DNA from: an uncultured Lachnospiraceae bacterium
Lineage (GTDB): Bacteria; Bacillota; Clostridia; Lachnospirales; Lachnospiraceae
Assembly (NCBI GenBank): GCA_902796005.1
Contig: CADBNF010000106.1
Span: forward strand, 1-52,751
Reading direction: 5' to 3'
DNA length: 52,751 nt
Shown: positions 26,515 through 34,710 of the stretch, one piece after another
Layout of the letters: the number at the start of each line of letters is the position of its first letter
Position numbering within the stretch: position 1 is the first letter of the stretch
The notes under the pieces: generated by a model
Seen by the model: the letters and a program-made list of their open reading frames with translations, nothing else
Told to the model about the DNA's origin: nothing
Databases searched by the model: none
Position numbers and translations under genes: made by a program

Positions 26515-26599
26515 AAGTTTTCTCCTTCCTTAATAACAAGCGGGAATTTTTTTAATGTATTGACGATCATAACGATCACTCGCTTCTCATTCACAGCTT

Positions 26600-26628
26600 A
26601 GTATAGGATACTTCTTTTGTTTTGTCTA
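26600..26628 (-). promoter_or_regulatory. Promoter of the glycyl-radical activase gene
   Basis: Minus strand: TAGACA (26628-26623), 17 bases, TATACT (26605-26600). Downstream in the leader, ACGATCA occurs twice nine bases apart (26563-26569 and 26572-26578), a possible regulator site. Confidence 0.65.
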
Positions 26629-26672
26629 CCAAAATCTATTCAAAATCAGGAATTCTTCTTGTATCTTTTGCC

Positions 26673-26798
26673 CTATTCTCCCGTGTACCCGTATACTTTT
26701 CTTCCATACCAGTGGGCTTCATCCCGGACAATCCGCTTGATCTCCTCGCAGGTTTTGTCTCCGAAGCAGCTCACCAGCCCGCTGTGGTAGAAGGCAGC
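26673..26798 (-). pseudogene. In-frame coding-like extension after the esterase stop codon
   Basis: Directly after the esterase TAA (26801-26799) the same frame stays open for 41 codons to TAG. The predicted peptide is protein-like: AFYHSGLVSCFGDKTCEEIK followed by IVRDEAHWYGRKVYGYTGE. Codon choice matches the neighbours and there is no start codon with a ribosome site. It may be the remnant of a second gene or domain, or a readthrough extension. I do not recognise the family. Confidence 0.4.
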
Positions 26799-28142
26799 TT
26801 ATTTCTTCCTCTGTTTACCAAGCCAGCTCCACAGGGTAACCGGCCGGCCCTCTGCAAATACCCTGCCGGTAAGGTCCTGAACGATCTCGTCGTTGAAGAC
26901 GGGTATCCAGGAGAAATGCCCGATGTATTCGTAGGGCTTACCCTGTTCGTCGCAGAACAGCCCTGAGGTATCCCGGATCCGTTCCCGCAGGGTGACGTGG
27001 ACATTGTCCGCGCCGGCTTTCGTGAGCCGATCATACAGCGGTACAACCAGGATATCCGGCGGCACGATGGGGTCGTTTTCCGCCTGGACGAACCAGAGGG
27101 GCAGCTTTTTAAGGTTTTCCAGATCCGCGTCGGAAATATCGCTGTCCCGGAAGGCCGCGCACACGGGATAGGCCGCGGCGAAAAAGCCGGGATAGCTTAA
27201 GACCATCCGCATGGTCATGAAGCCTCCGTTTGAGCAGCCGCCGATGTAGACCCTGTCCCTGTCAATGTCCGGGTGGTCCTCCAGAAATTCGTCAATCAGG
27301 GCTTTTAAGGGTTCGGTATAGCGGCTTTCCGGGCCGACAAAGGCTTCCTGATCCATCGGATCCGGGGTGCCGGCATCCATCCAGAAGCTGGGTGCCTGGG
27401 GCGCCAGCACGTAGGCCGCGCCGCCGAGCTTACGCTGGATTTTGTCGCCGGAGATGGCCACCACCTTGTTGCCGGTGTAGGCCAGGGCCGGATCCTGCCC
27501 GCCCTCTCCCATGCCGTGCAGCCAGATGACCAGGGGCAGCTTTTCCGGAAGCTTCCCGTAAATGCCGGCATAGCCGCCGGAGGCCATGTCGAGCATTTTC
27601 TGCGCCTGCTCCCTGTCCGGGGTGAAATAACCGTATTTCAGGGGCATCGGCGCATAATGGGATACGCCCTCAGCCCAGCCCCCTGCCTGGGGGCAGATAT
27701 CCCCGGCGGGCTCGTCAAATACCAGGCCGGCGACCGGCACCTCATCGGGTATTTCCCTTATCTGGGTTACCCGGTAGCTGCAGGTGACGAACATGTTGAA
27801 CATGCCCTCGTAGGGCGCGATGGTCTGGCCCAGGGGATATAAGGGGCCGTAAGGCATCTCCAGGGCGATAAAATCCGACTGATAAACCGGCCGGCCGTCT
27901 TCCGTGCAGGGATAGGCAGCGGTGACGCTTCTGTAGCCCTCCGAAGGATAGATCCTGGGACCCATCCATTCCCTGGAGGTCAGGATGGTCTCGCCGGTCT
28001 TCGGATCCGACCGTCTCACGTAGACGGAAAAGGTCTTCTCATCCACGCTTTCCTTACGCACCTGCACCGGTGTATGCAGGATCAGCTTTGTAATATAGGG
28101 GCCGTTGTCGGTGATTTCCGTGACTGTTCTGTAGGAATACAT
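26799..28142 (-). CDS. Esterase/prolyl-oligopeptidase-type alpha/beta hydrolase with N-terminal Ig-like domain
   Basis: A 447-residue protein. An N-terminal beta-rich domain (about 1-145) resembles the EstA Ig-like domain. The alpha/beta hydrolase domain starts LPLVIWLHGMGEGGQDPAL, with the nucleophile S304 in YIGGCSNGGFMTMRM and a likely aspartate in QAENDPIVPPD near 368. The histidine in YIGHFSWIPVFND lies near 418. There is no signal peptide, so it is probably cytoplasmic. ATG 28142 has GAGGAG; the frame continues 100 codons further up only as a shadow of the MBL gene. Confidence 0.85.
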   Translation of the reverse strand: MYSYRTVTEITDNGPYITKLILHTPVQVRKESVDEKTFSVYVRRSDPKTGETILTSREWMGPRIYPSEGYRSVTAAYPCTEDGRPVYQSDFIALEMPYGPLYPLGQTIAPYEGMFNMFVTCSYRVTQIREIPDEVPVAGLVFDEPAGDICPQAGGWAEGVSHYAPMPLKYGYFTPDREQAQKMLDMASGGYAGIYGKLPEKLPLVIWLHGMGEGGQDPALAYTGNKVVAISGDKIQRKLGGAAYVLAPQAPSFWMDAGTPDPMDQEAFVGPESRYTEPLKALIDEFLEDHPDIDRDRVYIGGCSNGGFMTMRMVLSYPGFFAAAYPVCAAFRDSDISDADLENLKKLPLWFVQAENDPIVPPDILVVPLYDRLTKAGADNVHVTLRERIRDTSGLFCDEQGKPYEYIGHFSWIPVFNDEIVQDLTGRVFAEGRPVTLWSWLGKQRKK

Positions 28143-28194
28143 CTCTTCTCCTCTCTTTCTCCGGGAGAAGCCTCCCGGCGGGTACGGCAGCTGT

Positions 28195-29052
28195 TTAAAT
28201 GCTTCTGGGCGGAATCTGCTTTTTCCACAGCCGCTCCTCGGAATAGGCGATATTGGCGATGCCGCCGTCCAGCCGGCGGTACATCTCATCCTTTGCCCGG
28301 GCGTAGACGGCCTTCCTGCCGTTGAATTCCGCTTCCAGGTGCTCGTCTTTTCCCGCAAGGATTTCATCGCAGAGGGAAATGGCCTCGTCCACAATGGACG
28401 CCGGCACGCTTTCCGGGCCGTGGCCACCCCACAGAAGGTCAAAGGCGTCCGCGTAGGTTTTCAGGTGCAGGAGGCTTTCCCGGTACTGCTCGATACTGGT
28501 GCCTGCCAGGCAAAGGAGCGTATTGCGGTTAACCGCGTCACCGGAGTACACCACCCGCCTGTCCCTGTCCAGGAACACCACGGTGCCCCAGGTGTGACCG
28601 GGCACGGGGATCACCTCGATCTTCACACCGCCCAGGTCAAAGATTTCTCCTTCATAAATGGGAAAGGTCTGCACCGGCACGCAGGGTACCGTATCCTCGA
28701 AGCGCAGGGTGAAGGGATGGGGAATCAGGCCGCCCATGGTGGCAAAGCCGAAGCGTCTTTCCGGGTCTCCCTGGACATAAAGGTCGTCCATATCGTCCGG
28801 ATGCAGGTAGACCTTCCCGTATTCGAAGGCCGCGCCCACATGATCCACGTGGCTGTGGGTCAGGGCCATGACCACCGGCAGATCCGTGAGCTCCCGGACA
28901 AAGGCCTTCAGGCTTCCCACGCCGGAGAGGCCGTCGATGAGCAGGGCTCTTTCGCTGCCCTCGATCAGGTAACACTGCTCCCCGGCCAGGCCGATGATCA
29001 GGGTGACGTTGTCATAGATTTTCTGTGCCTGAAAAAATTTGGATGTCTGCAT
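28195..29052 (-). CDS. Metallo-beta-lactamase fold hydrolase
   Basis: A 285-residue MBL-fold protein. Metal ligands appear in order: THSHVDHVGA (HxHxDH, about 62-71), the histidine in VIPVPGHTWGTV, the aspartate of VYSGDAV and a distal GGHGPE. Substrate unknown. AGGAGA precedes the ATG. Together with the esterase 52 bases downstream it may form a two-gene unit, since no terminator lies between them; a terminator does lie before it. Confidence 0.9.
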   Translation of the reverse strand: MQTSKFFQAQKIYDNVTLIIGLAGEQCYLIEGSERALLIDGLSGVGSLKAFVRELTDLPVVMALTHSHVDHVGAAFEYGKVYLHPDDMDDLYVQGDPERRFGFATMGGLIPHPFTLRFEDTVPCVPVQTFPIYEGEIFDLGGVKIEVIPVPGHTWGTVVFLDRDRRVVYSGDAVNRNTLLCLAGTSIEQYRESLLHLKTYADAFDLLWGGHGPESVPASIVDEAISLCDEILAGKDEHLEAEFNGRKAVYARAKDEMYRRLDGGIANIAYSEERLWKKQIPPRSI

Positions 29053-29073
29053 GTTCTTCTCCTGTTCTTTTAT

Positions 29074-29107
29074 AAAAATGGCCGGAGCGTGCTTTTACGT
29101 TCCGGCC
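29074..29107 (-). terminator. Terminator of the CGGC-domain gene
   Basis: On the minus strand GGCCGGA (29107-29101), inner ACG/CGT pairs, and TCCGGCC (29086-29080) form a stem followed by ATTTTTA. Confidence 0.7.
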
Positions 29108-29135
29108 TCTGCCGCCTGCCGGCGTGCTTCTCCTG

Positions 29136-29474
29136 TCAATGGGTTTTCCAGATAACCTCCACGCCGTGGTCCGTCAGCCAGTCGGCATGGCTCTGCATGA
29201 AACGGCAGTGACTGCCGTCCTTTGCCTTCGCGCAGACGCCGATGTGCACGGTCTGGGTGCCCACGTCCAGCAGGCGCTGCAGTTTCTTGAGCATCCCCGG
29301 GTCTTCCTCCGTCATTTTCCCGCAGTTGCTGCAGCGGGCAAAGGCCGTCAGCTCCACGTCGTCTCCCTTATAGGGTTCAAAGCCGCCCTCCCGGTTATTG
29401 AAGGCCCTGAAGCAGCCGCTTCCGGTGCAGACCTCATTGGCTTTCAGGCAGGTTAACATTGCGATTTTTTTCAT
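29136..29474 (-). CDS. CGGC domain-containing protein
   Basis: A 112-residue cytoplasmic cysteine-rich protein. It shows MLTCLKANEVCTGSGCFRAF, ARCSNCGKMTEEDP and GVCAKAKDGSHCRFM, the pattern of the CGGC family proposed to bind metal. Function unknown. AAGGAGGACACCC precedes the ATG. It is transcribed away from mscS. Confidence 0.88.
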   Translation of the reverse strand: MKKIAMLTCLKANEVCTGSGCFRAFNNREGGFEPYKGDDVELTAFARCSNCGKMTEEDPGMLKKLQRLLDVGTQTVHIGVCAKAKDGSHCRFMQSHADWLTDHGVEVIWKTH

Positions 29475-29625
29475 GGGTGTCCTCCTTATCCTACCGGCTT
29501 GACGCAGGTTATGGCTTGTGGCAGCCTGTTTATTTCTTTCTTCCTTATTCCCAGTTTAGCAGAGTCGGACCGCGCTTTCAATGCGGCAAAGCGTAAAAAA
29601 AACTACCATTTCATTGGTTATCGTG

Positions 29626-29631
29626 TATAAT
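29626..29631 (+). promoter_or_regulatory. -10 box of the mscS promoter
   Basis: A perfect TATAAT lies 36 bases ahead of the mscS start. No convincing -35 box is found at 16-18 bases. Confidence 0.45.
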
Positions 29632-29667
29632 GAATGCAACGGTTTATCCAAGCACAGGAGGAAATAT

Positions 29668-30477
29668 ATGTTTGAAGATCTTTTAAAGAAGCTTGTCGAG
29701 TGGTGTACCTCCACCGGCATCAAAATCGTCATCGCCATCATCGTCCTGATTGTGGCCTTTAAAATCATCAATGCAGTCTGCAGAAAATTCAGCAAAAAGC
29801 TGGAGGCGCAGAAAAAGCTGGACATCACCCTCATCAAGCCGTTGATGAATTTCCTGCGGATCGGCCTGAAGGTCCTGGTAGTCATCTGCATGGTAGGCTT
29901 CCTCGGTGTTGACACCGGCGGTCTCTCCGCCGTTATCGCATCCCTTGGCATCGGCATCGGCCTGGCTGTAAACGGCACCCTGGCCAACCTGGCCGGCGGC
30001 GTGATGCTGATCATTACCCGTCCCTTCTCCATCGGCGACTTCATCTCCGCCCAGGGCACGGACGGCGTCGTGGAAGACCTTTCCATCATCTATACCAAGG
30101 TGGTTACCGTTGACAACCGCACGGTTTACCTGCCCAACTCCGCCCTGTCCTCCGGCACCATCGAGAACTATTCCGCCAAGGACCTGCGCCGGGTGGACCT
30201 GGACTTCTCCGTGGCCGGCAACGATCCCTCCCTGGTGCGCAATACCCTGCTGGACATCTGCGACCGGGAAGAGCTGGTGGTAAAGGATCCGGCTGCCTTC
30301 GCAAGAATCACCGATTTCGGCGCCGGCAACGGCCTGAAGGTTACCTTAAGGGCCTGGTGCAAATCCTCTGATTACTGGGACTGCCGGTTCAACATCCTGG
30401 ATACCGCCCAGAAGGTCTTTGAGGAAAAGGGCATCGTCATCCCCTTCAACCAGCTGGACGTACACATCAAACAGTAA
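29668..30477 (+). CDS. mscS: Small-conductance mechanosensitive channel (MscS family)
   Basis: A 269-residue channel relieving turgor on hypo-osmotic shock. It has three membrane segments: about 15-35 (IKIVIAIIVLIVAFKIINAV), about 65-85, and the pore helix GGLSAVIASLGIGIGLAVNG. The beta domain FSIGDFISAQGTDGVVEDLS and a vestibule C-terminus ending PFNQLDVHIKQ follow. ATG 29668 is preceded by AGGAGG; the frame extends 87 bases upstream without a ribosome site. Confidence 0.94.
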   Translation: MFEDLLKKLVEWCTSTGIKIVIAIIVLIVAFKIINAVCRKFSKKLEAQKKLDITLIKPLMNFLRIGLKVLVVICMVGFLGVDTGGLSAVIASLGIGIGLAVNGTLANLAGGVMLIITRPFSIGDFISAQGTDGVVEDLSIIYTKVVTVDNRTVYLPNSALSSGTIENYSAKDLRRVDLDFSVAGNDPSLVRNTLLDICDREELVVKDPAAFARITDFGAGNGLKVTLRAWCKSSDYWDCRFNILDTAQKVFEEKGIVIPFNQLDVHIKQ

Positions 30478-30501
30478 CCCCTGCGCCGAAGGGCCCGGGA
30501 C

Positions 30502-30550
30502 AAAAAAACCGTCTTTTTCCGGTACAGTGCCGGAAAAAGACGGTTTTTTT
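30502..30550. terminator. Strong bidirectional terminator between mscS and tauE
   Basis: A 21-bp perfect inverted repeat (30502-30522 with 30530-30550), arms starting A7-CCGTC and ending GACGG-T7, loop TACAGTG. It serves both convergent genes. Confidence 0.95.
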
Positions 30551-31325
30551 ACAGAAAATGTTCAAAGATAAATACGGTTACCCCGATGACGATAAGGATA
30601 ATGCCCAGGATCCGGTTCAAAAGCTTCGGCTCGGATTTGTTGGCGATGGCCGAGGCGACCCTGGCCCACATGAAGGTGAAGCCGATGCACAGGATAACGG
30701 TCCACACATCCGGCATGCCGCCGATGGTAAAGTGGCTGACCGCGCCGGTAAAGGCAGTAAAGGCCATGATGAAGACGGAGGTGCCCACCGCATCCAGCAG
30801 ATTGTATCCCAGGAAGGTGGTCAGGACAAACAGCATCAGCATGCCGCCGCCGGCGCCGATGAACCCGCAGATAAAGCCGATAAAACAGCCGCCGACGATG
30901 GATTTGATGTCACGGATTCTCTTGATTTCATTGCCCCTGGAGTACCGTGCCTCCAGGATGGGGTGCACGATAAAGCGGATGCCCATGATGGTAATGATGA
31001 GGCAGGCAAAATTCCCGATGAAAAAGCCGGGAATGATGGTGGCCGCCCAGCTGCCTATAACGGTGAACAGCAGGATGCACCCTAAAAGCGGAATGGCCTT
31101 TCGGAAAGCCAGATGCTTGTGCTTCCGGTATACCACCGCGCTCACGGCGCTGGCCAGCACATCCGACGCCAGGCCTACGCCGATGGCCTGATAGGCCGGA
31201 ATGTGCAGGAAGGTGATGAGGAAGGGGGCGATGACGCCCGCTGCGCTCATTCCCGCAAAGCCCGTACCGATACCGGCGCCGGCGCCTGCCAGAAAGCAGA
31301 TAAATATTTTAAAAAGAAAACGCAT
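30549..31325 (-). CDS. Sulfite exporter TauE/SafE family permease
   Basis: A 258-residue membrane protein with about eight segments, starting MRFLFKIFICFLAGAGAGIG. The two TauE repeats show GMSAAGVIAPFLITF and GFICGFIGAGGGMLMLFVLT. Family members export sulfite, sulfoacetate or other organic anions; the substrate is unknown. ATG 31325 has AGGTG six bases upstream and is preferred over a GTG nine bases earlier. It follows hisS by 24 bases and may be the last gene of the apt-relA operon. Confidence 0.88.
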   Translation of the reverse strand: MRFLFKIFICFLAGAGAGIGTGFAGMSAAGVIAPFLITFLHIPAYQAIGVGLASDVLASAVSAVVYRKHKHLAFRKAIPLLGCILLFTVIGSWAATIIPGFFIGNFACLIITIMGIRFIVHPILEARYSRGNEIKRIRDIKSIVGGCFIGFICGFIGAGGGMLMLFVLTTFLGYNLLDAVGTSVFIMAFTAFTGAVSHFTIGGMPDVWTVILCIGFTFMWARVASAIANKSEPKLLNRILGIILIVIGVTVFIFEHFL

Positions 31326-31349
31326 AAACAACACCTGATTTACAGCCGG

Positions 31350-32603
31350 TTACCTGTCTGCAAAAACCTCCTCGATGTCGGTGTAACCGTCCGCCGCAAG
31401 CTGATCCTTCTGGAACTTTTTATTTTTCTTCATAACGGATATATTGACCTGGAAGCCCGCCTGCCTCTCCTTCATGGCGGCAAGGAGGATTTCCTCCATC
31501 TTTTCGGGAGAAACCTTCTTCTCCACCAGATAGGCCTTCTTCTTCGGCGCGCCGGGCACCTCATAACCGTTTTCCAGAAGAATCATGACGATCCGCTCAA
31601 AGCCAACGGAAAAGCCGCAGGCCGGTACGGACTGGCCGGTGAATTTGCCGATCATCTCATCGTAGCGGCCGCCGCCGCCCACGCTTCCGCCGTATTCGTC
31701 CATGCCGATCTCGAAGATCGGACCGGTGTAGTAGCTCATGCCCCGCACCAGGGTGGGGTCAAACACCAGGGCAAAATCATAGACTGCAGCCTTTTTCACG
31801 CTGTCCATGATGTGCACCAGATCGTCTGCCACCTCCGGATCGAGGAAGCCCTCCAGGGAAGCCTTAAGGCCCGTTACCGCCTCGGCTCCGGATGTCAGGC
31901 CGTCAAACATGGAAAGATACTTTTCCGCGGCCTCCGCGGCAAAGCCTTCCTTCACCAGCTCCTCCTTCACGCCCTCCCGGCCGATTTTGTCCATCTTGTC
32001 CAGGATGATGAAGACGGTATCGTAATCCTCCGGGGCAAAGCCGGAGGCTGCTGCCATGGCCTTTAAGATCCGGCGGTCATTGATGCGGATGGTGAAACGC
32101 TTGAAGCCCACCTTTCCAAGGAAGGTGGAGGTGGCAAGGATCAGCTCGATCTCCGCGATGCTGCCCGCCTCGCCCAGGATGTCGATGTCGCACTGCCGGA
32201 ACTGGCGGAAGCGGCCCCGCTGGGGTCTGTCCGCCCGCCATACGTTGCCGGTCTGCAGGGCCTTGAAGGGCACCGGCAGCTCGTTGGCATGGTTGGCGTA
32301 ATATCTGCACAGGGGAACCGTCAGGTCATAGCGGAGTCCACCGTCGGTCAGGTCCGCCTCGTCCTTTGCGGTTTCCAGGTTCAGCTTCTCTCCTCTTTTG
32401 AGGATTTTGAAGATCAGTTTTTCGTTTTCCCCGCCGGATTTGGAGTTCAGGTTCTCCAGATGCTCCATACAGGGGGTTTCCATGGAAACAAAGCCGAAAC
32501 TGTGATAGGTGTCCCGCATCACCTGCAGTACATATTCGCGAATGGCCATCTCGCGGGGCAGGATATCCTTCATCCCGGTTACGGGTTTCTTCTTCAGCTG
32601 CAT
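31350..32603 (-). CDS. hisS: Histidyl-tRNA synthetase
   Basis: The 417-residue class II synthetase charges tRNA-His. Motif 1 region is GMKDILPREMAIREYVLQVM, motif 2 is RADRPQRGRFRQFRQCDIDI, the histidine-specific loop is LVRGMSYYTGPIFE and motif 3 is CGFSVGFERIVMI, followed by the anticodon-binding domain. GAAGGAG precedes the ATG. The start overlaps the hemZ stop by 10 bases. Confidence 0.97.
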   Translation of the reverse strand: MQLKKKPVTGMKDILPREMAIREYVLQVMRDTYHSFGFVSMETPCMEHLENLNSKSGGENEKLIFKILKRGEKLNLETAKDEADLTDGGLRYDLTVPLCRYYANHANELPVPFKALQTGNVWRADRPQRGRFRQFRQCDIDILGEAGSIAEIELILATSTFLGKVGFKRFTIRINDRRILKAMAAASGFAPEDYDTVFIILDKMDKIGREGVKEELVKEGFAAEAAEKYLSMFDGLTSGAEAVTGLKASLEGFLDPEVADDLVHIMDSVKKAAVYDFALVFDPTLVRGMSYYTGPIFEIGMDEYGGSVGGGGRYDEMIGKFTGQSVPACGFSVGFERIVMILLENGYEVPGAPKKKAYLVEKKVSPEKMEEILLAAMKERQAGFQVNISVMKKNKKFQKDQLAADGYTDIEEVFADR

Positions 32604-34096
32604 AAAAACTGTTTCTCCTTCCGTTCAATCATCTCATCGATACGTTCTATATAATTGCCGATATCCTTCACGTTCTCCACCCGCACGATCCGGCCTTCGG
32701 GCCGCAGCAGCTTGGTGGAGGCGCCGCTTCCCGCGGCCAGGATATCTTCTTTTTCTTCCATAATCAGGATATTGTACAGGCCGAAGCAGCCCTTCCGGGC
32801 GTAGCCCACGTTTTCCAGGTTGCCCGCCATGTTCTTCTGCCGGTACAGGTAGTAGGGCTCCATGCCCATCTCCGCCGCTGCCTGTCCGCACATGTCCATG
32901 ATTTCCTCGGAATTCCCGAAGGAAACCGGGGCATATTCATCCCGGAACAGGTTCAGCCTGGTGGCCCGCTTCAGGGCCAGGGAATGGACGGTCAGGCTGT
33001 CGGGGGACAGCTCCTTTATCTGCCGGAGGGTATTTGCCACCTCCTCCGGTCCTTCCCCGGGCAGGCCCGCTATAAGGTCCATGTTGATGTTGTCAAAGCC
33101 CGCCTTCCTTGCCTGGGCAAAGGCGCGGCAGGTATCCTCCACCGTATGGTTCCGGCCGATGATTTCCAGGGTCCTGTCGTTCATGGTCTGTGGATTGACG
33201 GAAATCCGGCTTACTCCCAGTTTCTTCAAGACCGCCAGCTTTTCCTCTGTAATGGTGTCCGGCCGGCCGGCCTCCACCGTAAATTCCCGCACCTCGTCAA
33301 AGGAAAAATGCGCCTTCACGAACCCGATCAGCGCCTCAAGCTCCTCCGCGGAAAGGGTGGTGGGGGTGCCCCCGCCGATATATACACTGTGCAGAGGTCT
33401 GCTGCCGTACCGCTCCGCCAGATAGGCAAGCTCCTTATAAAGCGCCGAAAGGTAGGGCTGCACATAGGCGGAAAACCTGGCATAGGGATGGGAACCGAAG
33501 CTGCAGTACAGGCAGATGGAGGGACAGAAGGGAATGCCGATATACAGGGACCAGCCCTTTTCCGTTCCCAGCTCCTCCAGAAGCGCCTTTTCCCGGTTGG
33601 CGATGGCGATGGCCAGGGCCGTCTTCTTCGGGGAAACCAGGTAGTTTTCCCGCAGGGTTTCCGCAATCTCCGTATTTTTCCGGCCTTCCTCCAGAAGCTT
33701 CATGGGGATTTTCACCGGACGGATGCCGGTCAGGCTCCCCCAGGGAAGATTTTTCCCCGTAAGGTGCGACAGCTCCCGGTAAACCATCCTTTTGAGGATA
33801 TTTTTGGCCTCTGTCCGCTCCGTACCGTCAGGAACCGTATCCGCCGCTTCGGCGGTCTCTCCCTCCGAGGTGGTGATGCGCAGCGTGAAATGGTCCGGAC
33901 GGATTTCCGCAGACACACAAAGGTCAGGGTCTTCCTCCGGCAGCGGATCCCCGTTGTGGACAACGACGATGCGGCTTAAGGGGTAAAAGGCCATGACCAG
34001 TGTGTAGACGTCGTATTCAAAATCGTCTCCGTCATACAGGAGATGAATGCATTTATCTTCTCTTCGGTCTGTAGAAGGGGTTGTATTTTTTCTCAT
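32594..34096 (-). CDS. hemZ: Coproporphyrinogen dehydrogenase HemZ
   Basis: A radical SAM enzyme of about 500 residues related to HemN and annotated as oxygen-independent coproporphyrinogen III oxidase/dehydrogenase. The motif CPSICLYC binds the [4Fe-4S] cluster, VYIGGGTPTTLS and VEAGRPDTIT follow, and the HemN-like C-terminus starts near LKRATRLNLF. The N-terminal LYDGDDFEYDVYTLVMAFYP is typical for HemZ. The start is uncertain: ATG 34096 overlaps the MBL gene by 44 bases and lacks a good ribosome site, and TTG 34102 is an alternative. The rest of the heme pathway is not in view, so a different radical SAM role is possible. Confidence 0.88.
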   Translation of the reverse strand: MRKNTTPSTDRREDKCIHLLYDGDDFEYDVYTLVMAFYPLSRIVVVHNGDPLPEEDPDLCVSAEIRPDHFTLRITTSEGETAEAADTVPDGTERTEAKNILKRMVYRELSHLTGKNLPWGSLTGIRPVKIPMKLLEEGRKNTEIAETLRENYLVSPKKTALAIAIANREKALLEELGTEKGWSLYIGIPFCPSICLYCSFGSHPYARFSAYVQPYLSALYKELAYLAERYGSRPLHSVYIGGGTPTTLSAEELEALIGFVKAHFSFDEVREFTVEAGRPDTITEEKLAVLKKLGVSRISVNPQTMNDRTLEIIGRNHTVEDTCRAFAQARKAGFDNINMDLIAGLPGEGPEEVANTLRQIKELSPDSLTVHSLALKRATRLNLFRDEYAPVSFGNSEEIMDMCGQAAAEMGMEPYYLYRQKNMAGNLENVGYARKGCFGLYNILIMEEKEDILAAGSGASTKLLRPEGRIVRVENVKDIGNYIERIDEMIERKEKQFLCS

Positions 34097-34706
34097 GGGC
34101 AATGATTGTGGACTCCATATGGCCCGGGAAAACCTCGGTTTCGTCGGGCAGTTCGTGATACAGCCTGTCCAGGCTGGCCGCCATATCCCTGGGAGAAGAG
34201 GTCATGAAATCCGTCCGCCCGCAGGAATGCCGGAAAAGGGTATCCCCGCTGATGAGGACGTCCTCGTCTTCAAAATAAAAGCAGCAGCTTCCCGGCGAAT
34301 GTCCCGGGGTGAAGATCACCCGGCAGGGCATGCCGGCATAGTCCAGGATCTCGTTGTCCTTCACGTAACGGGTAACCTTGACCACGTAGCCCACGCGCTT
34401 GCGGGTCACGTCCCTGGTCATATTCATCCGGGTGTCGGTCATCATCCGCTCTTCCTTCTCATGGGCGATGATGGGGATGTCATAATGCTCCGCGATCTCA
34501 TTGCTGGCCATGATATGGTCAAAATGCCCGTGGGTCAGGTAGAGGGCCACAGGCTTTGCATGCATTTCCTCCACCAGCTTGAATACCCGCTGCTCCGTAT
34601 CGGCCGGGTCCACGATAATGGCTTCCTTTGTTTCCTTATTCATCAGTACGTAGCAGTTGGTGGGCACAAAGCCCAGCTCCAGCATCCTGATAGTCATCTT
34701 ATCCAT
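34053..34706 (-). CDS. MBL-fold hydrolase (glyoxalase II-like)
   Basis: A 217-residue metallo-hydrolase. The ligands are YLTHGHFDHIMA (HxHxDH), FTPGHSPGS, ISGDTLFR and PGHMESTI. It resembles the YcbL/GloB-like group common beside relA in Firmicutes; whether it hydrolyses thioesters is unknown. GAGAGG precedes the ATG, 4 bases after the relA stop, so expression is coupled to relA. Confidence 0.92.
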   Translation of the reverse strand: MDKMTIRMLELGFVPTNCYVLMNKETKEAIIVDPADTEQRVFKLVEEMHAKPVALYLTHGHFDHIMASNEIAEHYDIPIIAHEKEERMMTDTRMNMTRDVTRKRVGYVVKVTRYVKDNEILDYAGMPCRVIFTPGHSPGSCCFYFEDEDVLISGDTLFRHSCGRTDFMTSSPRDMAASLDRLYHELPDETEVFPGHMESTIIAHEKKYNPFYRPKRR

Positions 34707-34710
34707 AAGA

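Noticed and set aside
26622-26966. Plus-strand gene of 114 codons after the activase
   Set aside because: It lies antisense to the esterase end, has no ribosome site and no domain.
28143-28442. 100-codon N-terminal extension of the esterase
   Set aside because: It lies inside the MBL-fold gene in another frame and reads as low-quality Arg/Ser/Pro-rich sequence; ATG 28142 has GAGGAG.
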